Positions 42,200-50,850 of a stretch of DNA of 64,000 nt are shown here, piece by piece. This DNA is from Clostridia bacterium (lineage in GTDB: Bacteria; Bacillota; Clostridia; Christensenellales; Aristaeellaceae): positions 61,311 to 125,310 of the forward strand of contig JAFXJP010000030.1 of the NCBI GenBank assembly GCA_017532155.1, read 5' to 3'. The notes beneath the pieces are model-generated. The model saw nothing but the letters and a program-made list of their open reading frames with translations. It made no database searches and was not told the origin of the DNA. Position 1 is the first letter of the stretch. Every line of letters begins with the position of its first letter. Position numbers and translations under genes: made by a program.

Positions 42200-42216
42200 G
42201 ATTTAGTCAAAAACCG

Positions 42217-42249
42217 CGCCCCTGATGAAAACGCGTCAGGGGCGTTTTT
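42217..42249 (+). terminator. Terminator left behind from the FMN-domain gene
   Basis: CGCCCCTGA pairs with TCAGGGGCG around a ten-base loop, followed by TTTTT. It lies 18 bases after the remnant's stop. Confidence 0.85.
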
Positions 42250-42270
42250 CTGTGCAAAGCCGCTTTTTTC

Positions 42271-42299
42271 TTTACATTCTTTTGCGTGCATGATAAAAT
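42271..42299 (+). promoter_or_regulatory. Promoter of the GH20-like gene
   Basis: TTTACA (42271-42276) and TAAAAT (42294-42299) are 17 bases apart, with TGA directly before the -10. Confidence 0.7.
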
Positions 42300-42350
42300 A
42301 TCAGCAACCATTCCATTTCATAATGCATTCGTTTTCAAGGAGGAATACCT

Positions 42351-43316
42351 GTGAAAAATGACTTGATTTGGGGCTATATGCTGTACCTGAGCAACCATAT
42401 GTGGCGCGATGAAACCTCTGCTGCGCCCTGGTATACGCCGCCGGGCTCGCTGTACAGCGATAACATCAGTACCGAGATTGAAACCTGGGACGCTATCGTT
42501 CCCTTCCTGGCCGAGCGCCAGTATAATCTGGTGCTGATCGACGTAGGAGACGGCATCCAGTACGAAAGCCATCCCGAGGTCTCAGCGCCCAATGCCTGGA
42601 GCAAGGATTTTCTGCGCCAAAAGCTCAATGAAATGCGCGCGGTCGGCCTGGAGCCTATTCCAAAATTGAATTTTTCCACATGCCATGACACCTGGATGAA
42701 AAAATACCGCCGCATGATCTCGACGCCCGAGTACTACGCCTTCTGCGCCGACGTCATCCGCGAGGTGTGCGAGGTGTTCGATTATCCGCGTTTCTTCCAT
42801 CTCGGCTGCGACGAAGAAAGCGTCGGCATGCAGAAGAACCACGAAATGATCATCGTGCGCAAAGCCGATCTGTGGTGGCATGATTTCTACTTCCTGTGCA
42901 ACGAATGCGAAAAGCACGGCGCGCGCCCGTGGATTTGGTCGGATTATCTGTGGAAAAACGAAGCGCTTTTCCTCAAAAACATGCCCAAATCCGTTCTGCA
43001 GTCGAACTGGTTCTATCCCGTTTTTCAGGATTGGAGCACAACAGCGCTGCCGCACCGCGACCGCTGCATCGCCTGTTACGAGGTGCTTGACCGCAACGGA
43101 TACGATCAGATCCCCTGCGGATCTACGCACGAAAGCGCCATCAACCTGTATCAGACTGTTGCGCACGGCAAGGAAAAGCTCTCTCCCGAATTGCTTAAAG
43201 GCTTCATGACCGCGCCGTGGCTTGCCACCCGCGCCGAGGATTACTACGGACTGTGCACCAGCGCGGAGCGGCTTTATTACGCCCGCAAGCACTTGTACCC
43301 CGAAACGCTGAAGTGA
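42351..43316 (+). CDS. GH20-like TIM-barrel glycoside hydrolase, cytoplasmic
   Basis: 321 residues with AAGGAGGAA upstream. The barrel pattern is visible: YNLVLIDVGDGIQYESHPE near 58, LEPIPKLNFSTCHDTWM near 103, then FHLGCDEESVG near 145 with the Asp-Glu pair that marks GH20 hexosaminidases, then RPWIWSDYLW near 185. The N-terminus (LIWGYMLYLSNHMWRD) has no signal peptide, and the usual GH20 N-terminal domain is absent, so this is the short branch of uncharacterised GH20-like proteins. It borders the dehydrogenase operon but is convergent with it. Confidence 0.75.
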   Translation: MKNDLIWGYMLYLSNHMWRDETSAAPWYTPPGSLYSDNISTEIETWDAIVPFLAERQYNLVLIDVGDGIQYESHPEVSAPNAWSKDFLRQKLNEMRAVGLEPIPKLNFSTCHDTWMKKYRRMISTPEYYAFCADVIREVCEVFDYPRFFHLGCDEESVGMQKNHEMIIVRKADLWWHDFYFLCNECEKHGARPWIWSDYLWKNEALFLKNMPKSVLQSNWFYPVFQDWSTTALPHRDRCIACYEVLDRNGYDQIPCGSTHESAINLYQTVAHGKEKLSPELLKGFMTAPWLATRAEDYYGLCTSAERLYYARKHLYPETLK

Positions 43317-43398
43317 TAATATCATAAAGATAAGAAGGATTGCTTTTGCATATGGTTGGGGGAAAGGCGTCCGGGTCTAATAAAGGACAATGAAAGTG

Positions 43399-43433
43399 AA
43401 AGCAGAGTGTCTGATAGACACTCTGCTTTTTTA
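43399..43433 (+). terminator. Terminator after the GH20-like gene
   Basis: AGCAGAGTGTC pairs with GACACTCTGCT around a five-base loop, followed by TTTTTT. It may also end the - strand operon. Confidence 0.88.
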
Positions 43434-43453
43434 TGGGAATATTTACTTCAGTC

Positions 43454-44200
43454 TCACAGACTCTTTCCGCCATCCACGTAATAGCTTTGCCCGGTGATAT
43501 AGCGGCCTTCATCGCTGCATAGCAGGCGAACAATATAGGCGCAGTCCTCTTTTTCGCCGTAATAGCCCACAGGGATGGAAGCCGTCACCTTTTTGGCATA
43601 TTCCGGATCAGAAAGCGCTTCTACGTTGCGATCTGTGTAGATCACGCCCGGAGCCACGTTGTTGATCGTAATGCCGTCTGCGGCCACCTGCAGGGCAAGG
43701 GATTTGACCATCATCGTCTGCGCCGCTTTTGTGGCAGAATACACCAGCATATCGGGATGCGGCTTGGCTTCCTGCACGCTGCCAATGGTTACAATGCGTC
43801 CCCATTTCTTTTGACGCATGTGCGGCACAGCCTGCTGGATGAGCTTCATGGAGGAACGCAGATTGCAATTCATCTGGATGTCAAAATCTACGTCGGTAAT
43901 GGTTTCCCAGGGCTTTTTGATCTGCACGGAGGCATTGAGCACCAGAATATCCACCGGGCCAATCCGGTCGATCAGTCCTTTGCAGGCATGCAGATCGGAT
44001 AAATCGGCCTGCACGATGCAGCTCTGCCTCCCCATGGCGCAGATCTGGTCGCAGATTGCCTGTGCGGCGGCAGCGTTTCCGGCATAATGCACCGTGACAT
44101 CCGCTCCTGCGCGTGCAAGCTCCAGCGCAATGGCGCTGCCAATGCCGCGGCTTGCGCCGGTTACCAGCGCCTTTTTGCCTTTCAGTAAAAGCTGTTCCAT
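43454..44200 (-). CDS. Short-chain dehydrogenase/reductase (probable sugar dehydrogenase)
   Basis: 248 residues. The NAD(P) loop is VTGASRGIGSAIA near residue 13, the NAG-like segment is LVLNASVQ near 85, and the catalytic serine/tyrosine/lysine triad runs from IGSVQ to YSATKAAQ near 153. The last five residues are GGKSL. In length and motif it fits glucose- or pentose-dehydrogenase-like and 3-oxoacyl-ACP-reductase-like enzymes. Context favours oxidation of a sugar to its lactone, being last of a five-gene operon with a lactonase, a dehydratase, an aldolase and a xylanase-like hydrolase. A 58-residue remnant of a second copy lies at 41933-42109. Confidence 0.9.
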   Translation of the reverse strand: MEQLLLKGKKALVTGASRGIGSAIALELARAGADVTVHYAGNAAAAQAICDQICAMGRQSCIVQADLSDLHACKGLIDRIGPVDILVLNASVQIKKPWETITDVDFDIQMNCNLRSSMKLIQQAVPHMRQKKWGRIVTIGSVQEAKPHPDMLVYSATKAAQTMMVKSLALQVAADGITINNVAPGVIYTDRNVEALSDPEYAKKVTASIPVGYYGEKEDCAYIVRLLCSDEGRYITGQSYYVDGGKSL

Positions 44201-44212
44201 GACTCCCTCCTG

Positions 44213-45145
44213 TTACAGCGCCGACTGCGTATCGGTCGGATCGCCGTTGCGCGCCAGATCATATTCGCGGCTCCAGTCCAGATTGCGGAATTCTGCCGCG
44301 CGTTCGTCCGTCCGGATGAACTCCATCAGCAAATCGAGCATTTCCTCTGTCCAGGTGTTTTTATCAATCTGTGCGGTGGTAAACTTATTCTGCGTAATCA
44401 TTTCAAAGCCGAACATGTCCTTGACCTGCGTTTTGGCGCCACCGTCTACAACCTCTTCCACCAGATGCGGCGGGATGAACAGCACGCCGCCCGAGCAGCC
44501 GTATACTACATCGCCCGGCAGGCAGATCGCCGCTTCACGGCCGTCGCCCATGCGTACGGGCGTATTATATCCCAGCATGGCAAAGTCGCGGATGGGCGTG
44601 GGATCTATGCCGCGGTAATACACCTGCACATCGGGCACCTTGTGCATTTGCTCCACATCGCGGATGCCGCCCCAGATGACAGCGCCGCCATTGCCCGTCT
44701 TGTTATGCAGGGCGGTGGTCAGGTTGCCGCCGAGGAAGGTGCCCTTATAGATTTTGTCATACATATCAATGACCATCACGTCGCGCGGCTGCAGATGATC
44801 CACCACCCATTGATTGGGCGTGCCGGTCAGGCCCTTTTCCTGTGCTGTCTGAAACTGCGCCTGCACATAGTCCGGGCGCGCAGGGGCGTACATGGCTGTC
44901 ACAGCGCGGCCGACCAGCTTGCGGTTGACGCTGCCGTCGGCATTGAATTCCGGATGCAGCGGCTGAATGGAAATGAAGTTGTTTTCATAGCCCTTCACAA
45001 AGATGGGCTTCCACAGTTCCTCCAGCGTCATATTGTACAGCGCATCCAGATAGCGATCCGCTACCTTGGGACGGCCGTCTTCAAAACGCTCGCCTTTCCA
45101 TAAAGGCGTCATGGCGATTACTTCTTCACGGGTATAGAAAATCAT
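44213..45145 (-). CDS. RraA-family aldolase/decarboxylase-like protein
   Basis: 310 residues. The RraA core is at about 130-240: VMVIDMYDKIYKGTFLGGNL, then GGAVIWGGIRDVEQM with the Arg-Asp pair that positions metal and substrate in HMG/CHA aldolases, then AICLPGDVVYGCSGGVLFIP. It is longer than RraA (about 160 residues) owing to N- and C-terminal helical extensions. Family members cleave 4-hydroxy-4-methyl-2-oxoglutarate or related oxo-acids, or decarboxylate oxaloacetate. In this operon a retro-aldol cleavage of a 2-keto-3-deoxy sugar acid is the best guess, yielding pyruvate. Confidence 0.85.
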   Translation of the reverse strand: MIFYTREEVIAMTPLWKGERFEDGRPKVADRYLDALYNMTLEELWKPIFVKGYENNFISIQPLHPEFNADGSVNRKLVGRAVTAMYAPARPDYVQAQFQTAQEKGLTGTPNQWVVDHLQPRDVMVIDMYDKIYKGTFLGGNLTTALHNKTGNGGAVIWGGIRDVEQMHKVPDVQVYYRGIDPTPIRDFAMLGYNTPVRMGDGREAAICLPGDVVYGCSGGVLFIPPHLVEEVVDGGAKTQVKDMFGFEMITQNKFTTAQIDKNTWTEEMLDLLMEFIRTDERAAEFRNLDWSREYDLARNGDPTDTQSAL

Positions 45146-45157
45146 ATGTTTTTCTCC

Positions 45158-46141
45158 TTATACAGTCGTCCAGTCGGGGCAGATGCACACCGCGCCGTCC
45201 ATACAAAGAGCAGCGCCGGTTGATGCGATCACGCCGCCTGTTTCCTGATGCGCATACAGAATGCCGCCGGGCACGAAGGCGAAATCACGCGGAATCCGGC
45301 CGCCGGTGAGGATCCAGGATGCGCTGCACATTTTGCCTGCTGCATCCAGTTCGATGCTGCAAAGGCTGTCATGACCGCGATTGCTGATAAACAGCTTTTC
45401 TTCGTGCAGTCTGATTGCCGCGCTGGTATTCTCCCCGCGCCAGCCTTCTGGCAAAACGGACATTTCCGCTGCGATCCTCCAGCCGTTATCGTTGACAACA
45501 TAGCGTACCACATTGTCCAGTTCGCCTGTCACATAAAAACGATCCTTGTCCGCAAACACCAGATGGCGCGGCCCCATGCCGCCGGGCATAACGATTTCTT
45601 CCTTATAGGATAGCAGGCCCGTAGCGGGATTCTGCGCATAAACCATCACGCGGTCAATGCCCAAATCACAGACGAACAGTTCGTTTGTACCGGGACGGAA
45701 AACGCACTGATGCGTGTGCGGCCCTTCCTGACGCGTTGGATGCGGGCCGCGGCCCGTGTGCTGGGATAACTGTATGCGCTCGCCCAGCATGCCGTCGGTC
45801 ACCGGAAATGCGCTGACCGAACCGCTCAGATAATTGGCGACATACAGGAACCGCCCGTCCTCGCTTTCCGCCAGATGGCAAGCTGCCTTGCCGCCGGTTT
45901 TCTGAACAGATATCAGATGCAGCTCATCGCCTATGATGCGATAGCTGGCTGCCGCGCCCTCTCCCGTGTCCGGCAAGCTGCCAACGGCAAATAGCGTGCG
46001 ATTGTCGTGAGACAAGATCACATAGGTCGGATCGTTTATATCGCGATAGGTATGCGCAAGCGCAATCTGCCCATGCTCCCAGCGGCATACGCCGATTCCC
46101 GGGCCGCCCATGCGCGTATAACAGCCGGTATAGAATCGCAT
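45158..46141 (-). CDS. Beta-propeller lactonase (6-phosphogluconolactonase family)
   Basis: 327 residues. Strand repeats of a seven-bladed propeller are seen, with family signatures DGRFLYVANYLSGSVSAFPV near 105, GRGPHPTRQEGPHTHQCVF near 140, and FVCDLGIDRVMVY near 165. Lactonases of this family (PF10282) include YbhE/Pgl, and homologues act on sugar lactones. No signal peptide is visible. Between the aldolase and the GH10 genes, it should open the aldonolactone formed by the dehydrogenase. Confidence 0.88.
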   Translation of the reverse strand: MRFYTGCYTRMGGPGIGVCRWEHGQIALAHTYRDINDPTYVILSHDNRTLFAVGSLPDTGEGAAASYRIIGDELHLISVQKTGGKAACHLAESEDGRFLYVANYLSGSVSAFPVTDGMLGERIQLSQHTGRGPHPTRQEGPHTHQCVFRPGTNELFVCDLGIDRVMVYAQNPATGLLSYKEEIVMPGGMGPRHLVFADKDRFYVTGELDNVVRYVVNDNGWRIAAEMSVLPEGWRGENTSAAIRLHEEKLFISNRGHDSLCSIELDAAGKMCSASWILTGGRIPRDFAFVPGGILYAHQETGGVIASTGAALCMDGAVCICPDWTTV

Positions 46142-46154
46142 ATGTATCCCTTCC

Positions 46155-47492
46155 TTACGCCAGCTTCAGGTGTACTTTGTCCCCATTCAAGGTAAAGGCG
46201 GATTTCATTTCCTGGCCGTTCTTTTCCAGCACAATCTCGTACTCGCCCTTAAAGCCGCGGATATTGACACTGCCCTCGCTATCTGTCACTGCGCAGCCCT
46301 GTGTATGCCAGCGGTGAGAGAACAGCTCCTCAAGCATATGATAGGTAGGCTTGGGCGTCAGATCAAAGCGCAGCAGACCGCCGTAATAATAGTTTTCGCC
46401 TACAGCCATATTGCCCTGCGGCGCAAAAGCGGCATAGCCGTCCACAAGGTTCCAGTACGTGACAGCTTCCATCGCAGGATGGCTGAACCAAATGCTGTAC
46501 AGCTGTTCGATGACATTCGCCTGCACCTGTTCATCCTCCACGCCGTTCGAATAGGCAGGGATGGTCACCTCCGTCACCTGAAGTGGCTTATGGAAGTGAG
46601 CGTCATAAAAGTCCATCGCGCCAAACAGCCGCTTGGGTTCATAGTACGGCAGCGCATTTTCCAATTCATCCTCGCGGCGATGGAACATGTGATACTGCAG
46701 GCCAATGGTATCAATATCAGCGCCGCGGCGGATGGCGTCGGCAATGCTCAGCGCATACCAGCTGCGCTCGCCGCGCAGCGTATCCCAGGCAAAGCGCGTC
46801 GCCTCGTTGATCACCAGCTCATTGTGCGGCAAATACCTGCGAGCCACATCAAAGCTCCAGGAGATCAGATCATCCTCCCAGAAAAAGTCCGTCGACTGGC
46901 GGTAATCAAACTGCTTGAAGCCGCACAGCGTTTCGTTAATGACTTCCATGCAGTTGATTTTTTCGCCGTAGCGCTGCGCAATTTCACAGATGCGGCGCTC
47001 CAACTTCTGCTTGACCTGTGCTACATCGCGCGGATTCAGCCACATGGGCGACCACTGATCGTAATTAAGGCAGTGCAGCTTGGGTGTGATGTTCTTTTCA
47101 TCGCAGTATTCCAGACACAGATCGGGCGCAGGCCGGCGATAAATCTTTACGCTGTCCTTGGCAAAACGCACCTTGCCCTCTTCCGGCTCCAGATCCGTCC
47201 AGTAAAAGGGCAGCGTTGCCTGATTGAAGACCTTTGCAAAGTATTCTTTATACTTTTCGTTTTTCTCCGGCGACTCCAGCTCATCGAGCATAAAACAGTT
47301 GGCGCCATGCCAGAAGGCGTGCTTTTTCAGCTTATAGCGAACAGTCACGCCGCTGACGGGCTGGCCCTTCTGATCAACTACGGTTACCTTTGCATCAGCC
47401 TTGCGGTATTTTTCAATACCATCGGCAATTCTTTCATCGGTCCAGTCACGCGCAGCTTCAAACGGCGCCATTACGGTTTCCAAACGGCTCAT
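46155..47492 (-). CDS. GH10-family glycoside hydrolase, no signal peptide
   Basis: 445 residues. An N-terminal beta-module (about 32-70: AKVTVVDQKGQPVSGVTVRY) precedes the GH10 barrel. HGANCFMLDE near 63 and TLPFYWTDLEPEEG near 95 match GH10 strands. The acid/base glutamate is in CMEVINETLCG near 185, and the nucleophile is in LQVTEVTIPAYS near 310. GH10 enzymes cut beta-1,4-xylan or xylo-oligosaccharides. The lack of a signal peptide indicates intracellular action on imported oligosaccharides. A C-terminal beta-domain (about 400-445) has NIRGFKGEYEIVLEK. Third of five genes in the operon. Confidence 0.85.
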   Translation of the reverse strand: MSRLETVMAPFEAARDWTDERIADGIEKYRKADAKVTVVDQKGQPVSGVTVRYKLKKHAFWHGANCFMLDELESPEKNEKYKEYFAKVFNQATLPFYWTDLEPEEGKVRFAKDSVKIYRRPAPDLCLEYCDEKNITPKLHCLNYDQWSPMWLNPRDVAQVKQKLERRICEIAQRYGEKINCMEVINETLCGFKQFDYRQSTDFFWEDDLISWSFDVARRYLPHNELVINEATRFAWDTLRGERSWYALSIADAIRRGADIDTIGLQYHMFHRREDELENALPYYEPKRLFGAMDFYDAHFHKPLQVTEVTIPAYSNGVEDEQVQANVIEQLYSIWFSHPAMEAVTYWNLVDGYAAFAPQGNMAVGENYYYGGLLRFDLTPKPTYHMLEELFSHRWHTQGCAVTDSEGSVNIRGFKGEYEIVLEKNGQEMKSAFTLNGDKVHLKLA

Positions 47493-47504
47493 ATGTATCC
47501 TCCT

Positions 47505-48866
47505 TTAGCTCCACAGTCTGTCGTTGCAGATATCTCCGTCCCATTCATCCGTGGGTTCCCACTGACCGGGGATGTTTTTGCAAATCAGCGTACTGATAAA
47601 TTCTTCATTGAGCGATTCAATGCCAAGGCCCGGCGCATCGGGCACGGTGATAAAGCCGTCCTTGATAAGAGGCTTGGGCAGGCCGTTGACCACATCCTGC
47701 CAGTAAGGCACATCCACAGAATGGAACTCCATGGCCATCACCTGCGGCAGCGCGGCGGCAACATGCACTGCGGCCATTGCGCCGATGGGGCTTTCTGCCA
47801 TGTGCAGCACTGTCATTACGCCGTAGTCATACGCCAGATCGCCAATTTTCTTGGTTTCCAGCATGCCGCCGGCCGTCAGTACATCGGGGTGAATGACAGA
47901 CACGCCGCCTGCCTTCATCAGCTTTTCATAGCCTTCCTTGAGGTAAATATCCTCGCCCGTGCAGATGGGCACGGTGGTGCTGTTGCGCAGCCGCACATAG
48001 TGATCGGTATAATGCCAGGGCGCCACATCCTCAATCCAGGCCAGGTTATACGGCTCCATGCGGCGGGCAAAGCGAATGGTATCCTCCACACAGATGTGGC
48101 CGAAATGATCCACTGCCAGCGGTACGTCATAGCCGATTACCTCGCGCACTTCCTTCACATACTGCTCCAGCATATCAAGGCCTTTTTCCGTCAGGCGGAT
48201 GCCCGTGAAGGGATGCGCGATGGTATTGACTTCATACGCCTTCTGGCTCATCTGCGAAAAGTCCATGGAGCCGTGCGGCGCGTTGATGGAATGCTTGGCG
48301 TAGGTTTTGAACTCCTCCAGAAAGCCCAGCGGCGCCGTCAGCGTGCCGGGTTCGTTGATCAAAAGGCCAATGCCCAGATCCATTTTCAAAAATGTGAAGC
48401 CCATTTCCAAGCGCTTTTTCAGCGCCAGACCCATATCGTGTCCGCTGTGCTTGCCTTCCACATCGGTATCGCAATACACGCGGATTTTATCACGGAATTT
48501 GCCGCCCAGCAGCTGCCAGCAGGGCACGCCCCAGGCCTTGCCTGCGATATCCCACAGCGCTACTTCCACGCCCGATACGCCGCCGCCCTGGCGGGAATGA
48601 TGGCCAAACTGTTTCACGCGGCGGAAAAGCTTATCCACATTCAAAGGATTTTCTCCCAGCAGACGGCTTTTGAGCATGGCTGCATAGGTCTTTGTCGCGG
48701 CGTCGCGCAATTCGCCATAGCCGACGATGCCGGCGTTTGTGTAGATTTTAATCAAAGAACAGCGTTTGGGCATTGTGTCAATATCGCAAAAACGCATATC
48801 CGTAATGCGAAGATCCTTGCGCTCCTGCGGCGTCAGCGGCGTTATTCTATCCTTTTGAAACTGCAT
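47505..48866 (-). CDS. Enolase-superfamily sugar-acid dehydratase (mandelate racemase/muconate lactonising type)
   Basis: 453 residues from the ATG at 48866; the upstream ATG at 48878 sits inside the AAAGGA ribosome binding site. The capping domain (about 20-140) contains GGVSGVEVALWDIAGKAWG. The barrel carries metal-ligand positions in LAVDHFGHICVED near 245, WIEDVAPW near 268 and CTGEDIYLKEG near 297, and the late histidine in TVLHMAESPIG near 345. This resembles the D-mannonate/D-galactonate/xylonate dehydratase group. It should turn an aldonate into a 2-keto-3-deoxy acid. First gene of the operon, with its own promoter. Confidence 0.88.
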   Translation of the reverse strand: MQFQKDRITPLTPQERKDLRITDMRFCDIDTMPKRCSLIKIYTNAGIVGYGELRDAATKTYAAMLKSRLLGENPLNVDKLFRRVKQFGHHSRQGGGVSGVEVALWDIAGKAWGVPCWQLLGGKFRDKIRVYCDTDVEGKHSGHDMGLALKKRLEMGFTFLKMDLGIGLLINEPGTLTAPLGFLEEFKTYAKHSINAPHGSMDFSQMSQKAYEVNTIAHPFTGIRLTEKGLDMLEQYVKEVREVIGYDVPLAVDHFGHICVEDTIRFARRMEPYNLAWIEDVAPWHYTDHYVRLRNSTTVPICTGEDIYLKEGYEKLMKAGGVSVIHPDVLTAGGMLETKKIGDLAYDYGVMTVLHMAESPIGAMAAVHVAAALPQVMAMEFHSVDVPYWQDVVNGLPKPLIKDGFITVPDAPGLGIESLNEEFISTLICKNIPGQWEPTDEWDGDICNDRLWS

Positions 48867-48914
48867 ATTCAGCACCATCCTTTATATCATTTGGAGATAT
48901 GATTTCGTATGCTT

Positions 48915-48944
48915 ATTATAATGCATGGCGAAGAAAACTGTCGA
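48915..48944 (-). promoter_or_regulatory. Promoter of the first oxidative sugar operon
   Basis: On the - strand TCGACA and TATAAT are separated by 18 bases, about 50 bases before the dehydratase start. The slightly long spacer leaves room for control by the AraC-type regulator encoded directly upstream. Confidence 0.65.
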
Positions 48945-48984
48945 TAAATATAGGCCGCTGTTTTTCAAAAATCGTCCAGAACAC

Positions 48985-49011
48985 AAAAAAGCGCGCCAAG
49001 AAAAGGCGCGC
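48985..49011 (-). terminator. Terminator of the AraC-type regulator gene
   Basis: On the - strand GCGCGCC pairs with GGCGCGC around a seven-base loop, followed by TTTTTT. It separates the regulator from the dehydratase promoter. Confidence 0.85.
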
Positions 49012-49017
49012 TGGCAA

Positions 49018-49899
49018 TCATGTTTTTCTTTCTTTTCGGTATTGCGTAGGCGTTTTGTTTGTCTGCTTTTTGAATGCGTGGTTGAAATTGGCCGCCGTGT
49101 TAAATCCGCAGGATAAGGCCACGTCCATGACTGTCATTTCAGTGCTTTGCAGCAGATGCGCCGCATGCGCTACGCGCTTGTTGATGATGTATTCCCATAC
49201 GGACAAGCCGTTCATTTCGCTGAACAGCGCCGAAAAATGCGAACGGCTCATATGCGCTCTTTCCGCCAGCTGCACAAGGCTCATCTCTTCAAACAGATGG
49301 GCGTCAATATACTGCATGACGTTGCTGAGCTGATGCACCAGCTTGGGGTTTTGCTCATGCGCAGCATCGATAAAATACTCGCTGTAATTGCGCCGCACAT
49401 ACACCAGCGCAGCAAGGAGCATATTCTTGACCATCATTTCATAAAAATCGTCTTTTTTCCGGAATTCATCATCGATCTGCTCCAGCAATTGACGAATTTC
49501 CGCCGCACGCGGGTCATCATGCAGCAGCTGATGCCGGAACTGCCCGCTGCGATGAAAAAATACATCCAGATAGCGCAGATCAAAGGTGTCATTCCCCGGA
49601 ATCCAGATAAAGCGCGGCTCAAACTGCAGATTGATGATGTGCAAATCCTCGCCCGGAAAAACCTCCGTAATGCAATGGGCTTCGTTGGTGCTGAACAGGA
49701 ATACATCATTCTTTTCAAACGAGTATGTTGCGCCTCCCACACGATAAAGCCCCTGCCCGCCCACAATCAGCGAAACCTCAAATGCCGAATGGCAATGGAG
49801 CGTATTCTCTCGCTTGAAAGGCATTCGTTTGGAATGATATGCCTTAAGCAGCGGCAAGTCATTATAATGCGAAATGATTTCATTATTCTGCAGGATCAT
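49018..49899 (-). CDS. AraC-family regulator with a cupin sensor domain
   Basis: 293 residues. The N-terminal cupin domain has HCHSAFEVSLIVGGQGLYRV near 36 and FLFSTNEAH near 67. The C-terminal part carries two helix-turn-helix motifs (MSLVQLAERAHMSRSHFSALF near 205 and MDVALSCGFNTAANFNHAFK near 255). Cupin-AraC regulators usually sense a sugar. It is directly upstream of, and in line with, the five-gene oxidative sugar operon and so probably activates it. A good promoter precedes it at 49935-49963, and it ends in a terminator. Confidence 0.92.
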   Translation of the reverse strand: MILQNNEIISHYNDLPLLKAYHSKRMPFKRENTLHCHSAFEVSLIVGGQGLYRVGGATYSFEKNDVFLFSTNEAHCITEVFPGEDLHIINLQFEPRFIWIPGNDTFDLRYLDVFFHRSGQFRHQLLHDDPRAAEIRQLLEQIDDEFRKKDDFYEMMVKNMLLAALVYVRRNYSEYFIDAAHEQNPKLVHQLSNVMQYIDAHLFEEMSLVQLAERAHMSRSHFSALFSEMNGLSVWEYIINKRVAHAAHLLQSTEMTVMDVALSCGFNTAANFNHAFKKQTNKTPTQYRKERKT

Positions 49900-49934
49900 A
49901 CTGCTTCCTTTCGGCTTTGTTTTCTTGTGGCTTT

Positions 49935-49963
49935 ATTCTATCGCATATCGCCGAAAGATGCAA
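49935..49963 (-). promoter_or_regulatory. Promoter of the cupin AraC regulator
   Basis: On the - strand TTGCAT and TAGAAT are 17 bases apart, about 35 bases before the start. Confidence 0.7.
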
Positions 49964-50017
49964 ATATCTGTTTTCTGCAGCGGTCTGGCGCACAATGGCA
50001 TGAATACTGGGAAATGG

Positions 50018-50050
50018 GGGAAAGAAGAACGCCGGCAGCAAGTGCCGGCG
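50018..50050 (-). terminator. Terminator of the second oxidative sugar operon
   Basis: On the - strand CGCCGGCA pairs with TGCCGGCG around a five-base loop, followed by TTCTTCTTTCC. Confidence 0.85.
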
Positions 50051-50064
50051 CCCTTTTGGTGCAG

Positions 50065-50841
50065 TTATTCCGGAATGATGGGATACAGCTGGATCATGTT
50101 GCCGCCGTCGACGGTGAGCTCAGCGCCGGTGGTATTGCGGGCATGCGCGGCGAAATACCACACTGCATCGGCGATGTCGGCAAATTCTGCGATATCCTGC
50201 AGGGGCGTGTAGTTGGACAGCGCCGCGCGGCAGTTATTGTAGTTATTCTCCCAACGGTCGGTTTTAATCATGCCGGGCAGCACGGCATTGACGCGGATGT
50301 TGTACTTGCCAAGGTCCAGCGCCAGCGCGCGCATCATGCCAAGCTGCGCGGATTTGGAGGTAGAGTAGGCAATGCGGTCGGGAATGGCTCGGTAGGCGGT
50401 GTTGGAATTGACAAATACGATGGAGCCGTCGTGCTTGCCGATCATGCGCCTGGCGGCATGCTCGACGAGGCAGTAGTTGGCGACCACATTGGTATTGATC
50501 ACATTTACAAAGTCCGACAGGGGATTAACGAAAATTTGCTGGCGGATGCCGAGGTTGGCGGCGTTGAGCACCAGGCAATCGACATGCAGCCCCTTTTCAT
50601 CCAGATCGGCGAAAATGCCGGCGATTCCGTCTTCGTTCACGTTATTGTCCGGCAGCACCAGTTCCAGCGGATAGCCCAGCACCTGCACATTTTCATTCAC
50701 ACGCTGGATTTTTTCAATCGCCTCGGACAAGGCCTCTTCGCGGCGGCTGGTGATGACCACATTCCAGCCTTCGCTGGCAAATTTTTGTGCGACGCCAAGA
50801 CCGGTGTTGACGGTCGCGCCGGTAATCAAAGCAGTTTTCAT
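50065..50841 (-). CDS. Short-chain dehydrogenase/reductase, second sugar operon
   Basis: 258 residues. The cofactor loop is the variant ITGATVNTGLGVAQKF near residue 6, VLNAANLG near 95, a serine in VNSNTAYR near 145 and the catalytic Tyr/Lys in YSTSKSAQL near 159. It is only distantly similar to the dehydrogenase at 43454, so the two are not recent duplicates. It is last of five genes, nine bases after the dehydratase, and is expected to act on the same sugar or sugar-acid route. Confidence 0.9.
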   Translation of the reverse strand: MKTALITGATVNTGLGVAQKFASEGWNVVITSRREEALSEAIEKIQRVNENVQVLGYPLELVLPDNNVNEDGIAGIFADLDEKGLHVDCLVLNAANLGIRQQIFVNPLSDFVNVINTNVVANYCLVEHAARRMIGKHDGSIVFVNSNTAYRAIPDRIAYSTSKSAQLGMMRALALDLGKYNIRVNAVLPGMIKTDRWENNYNNCRAALSNYTPLQDIAEFADIADAVWYFAAHARNTTGAELTVDGGNMIQLYPIIPE

Positions 50842-50850
50842 AAGGCCTCC

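Noticed and set aside
46170-48902. Long open frame antisense to the GH10 and dehydratase genes
   Set aside because: The opposite strand carries clear catalytic motifs and ribosome binding sites; this frame has neither.
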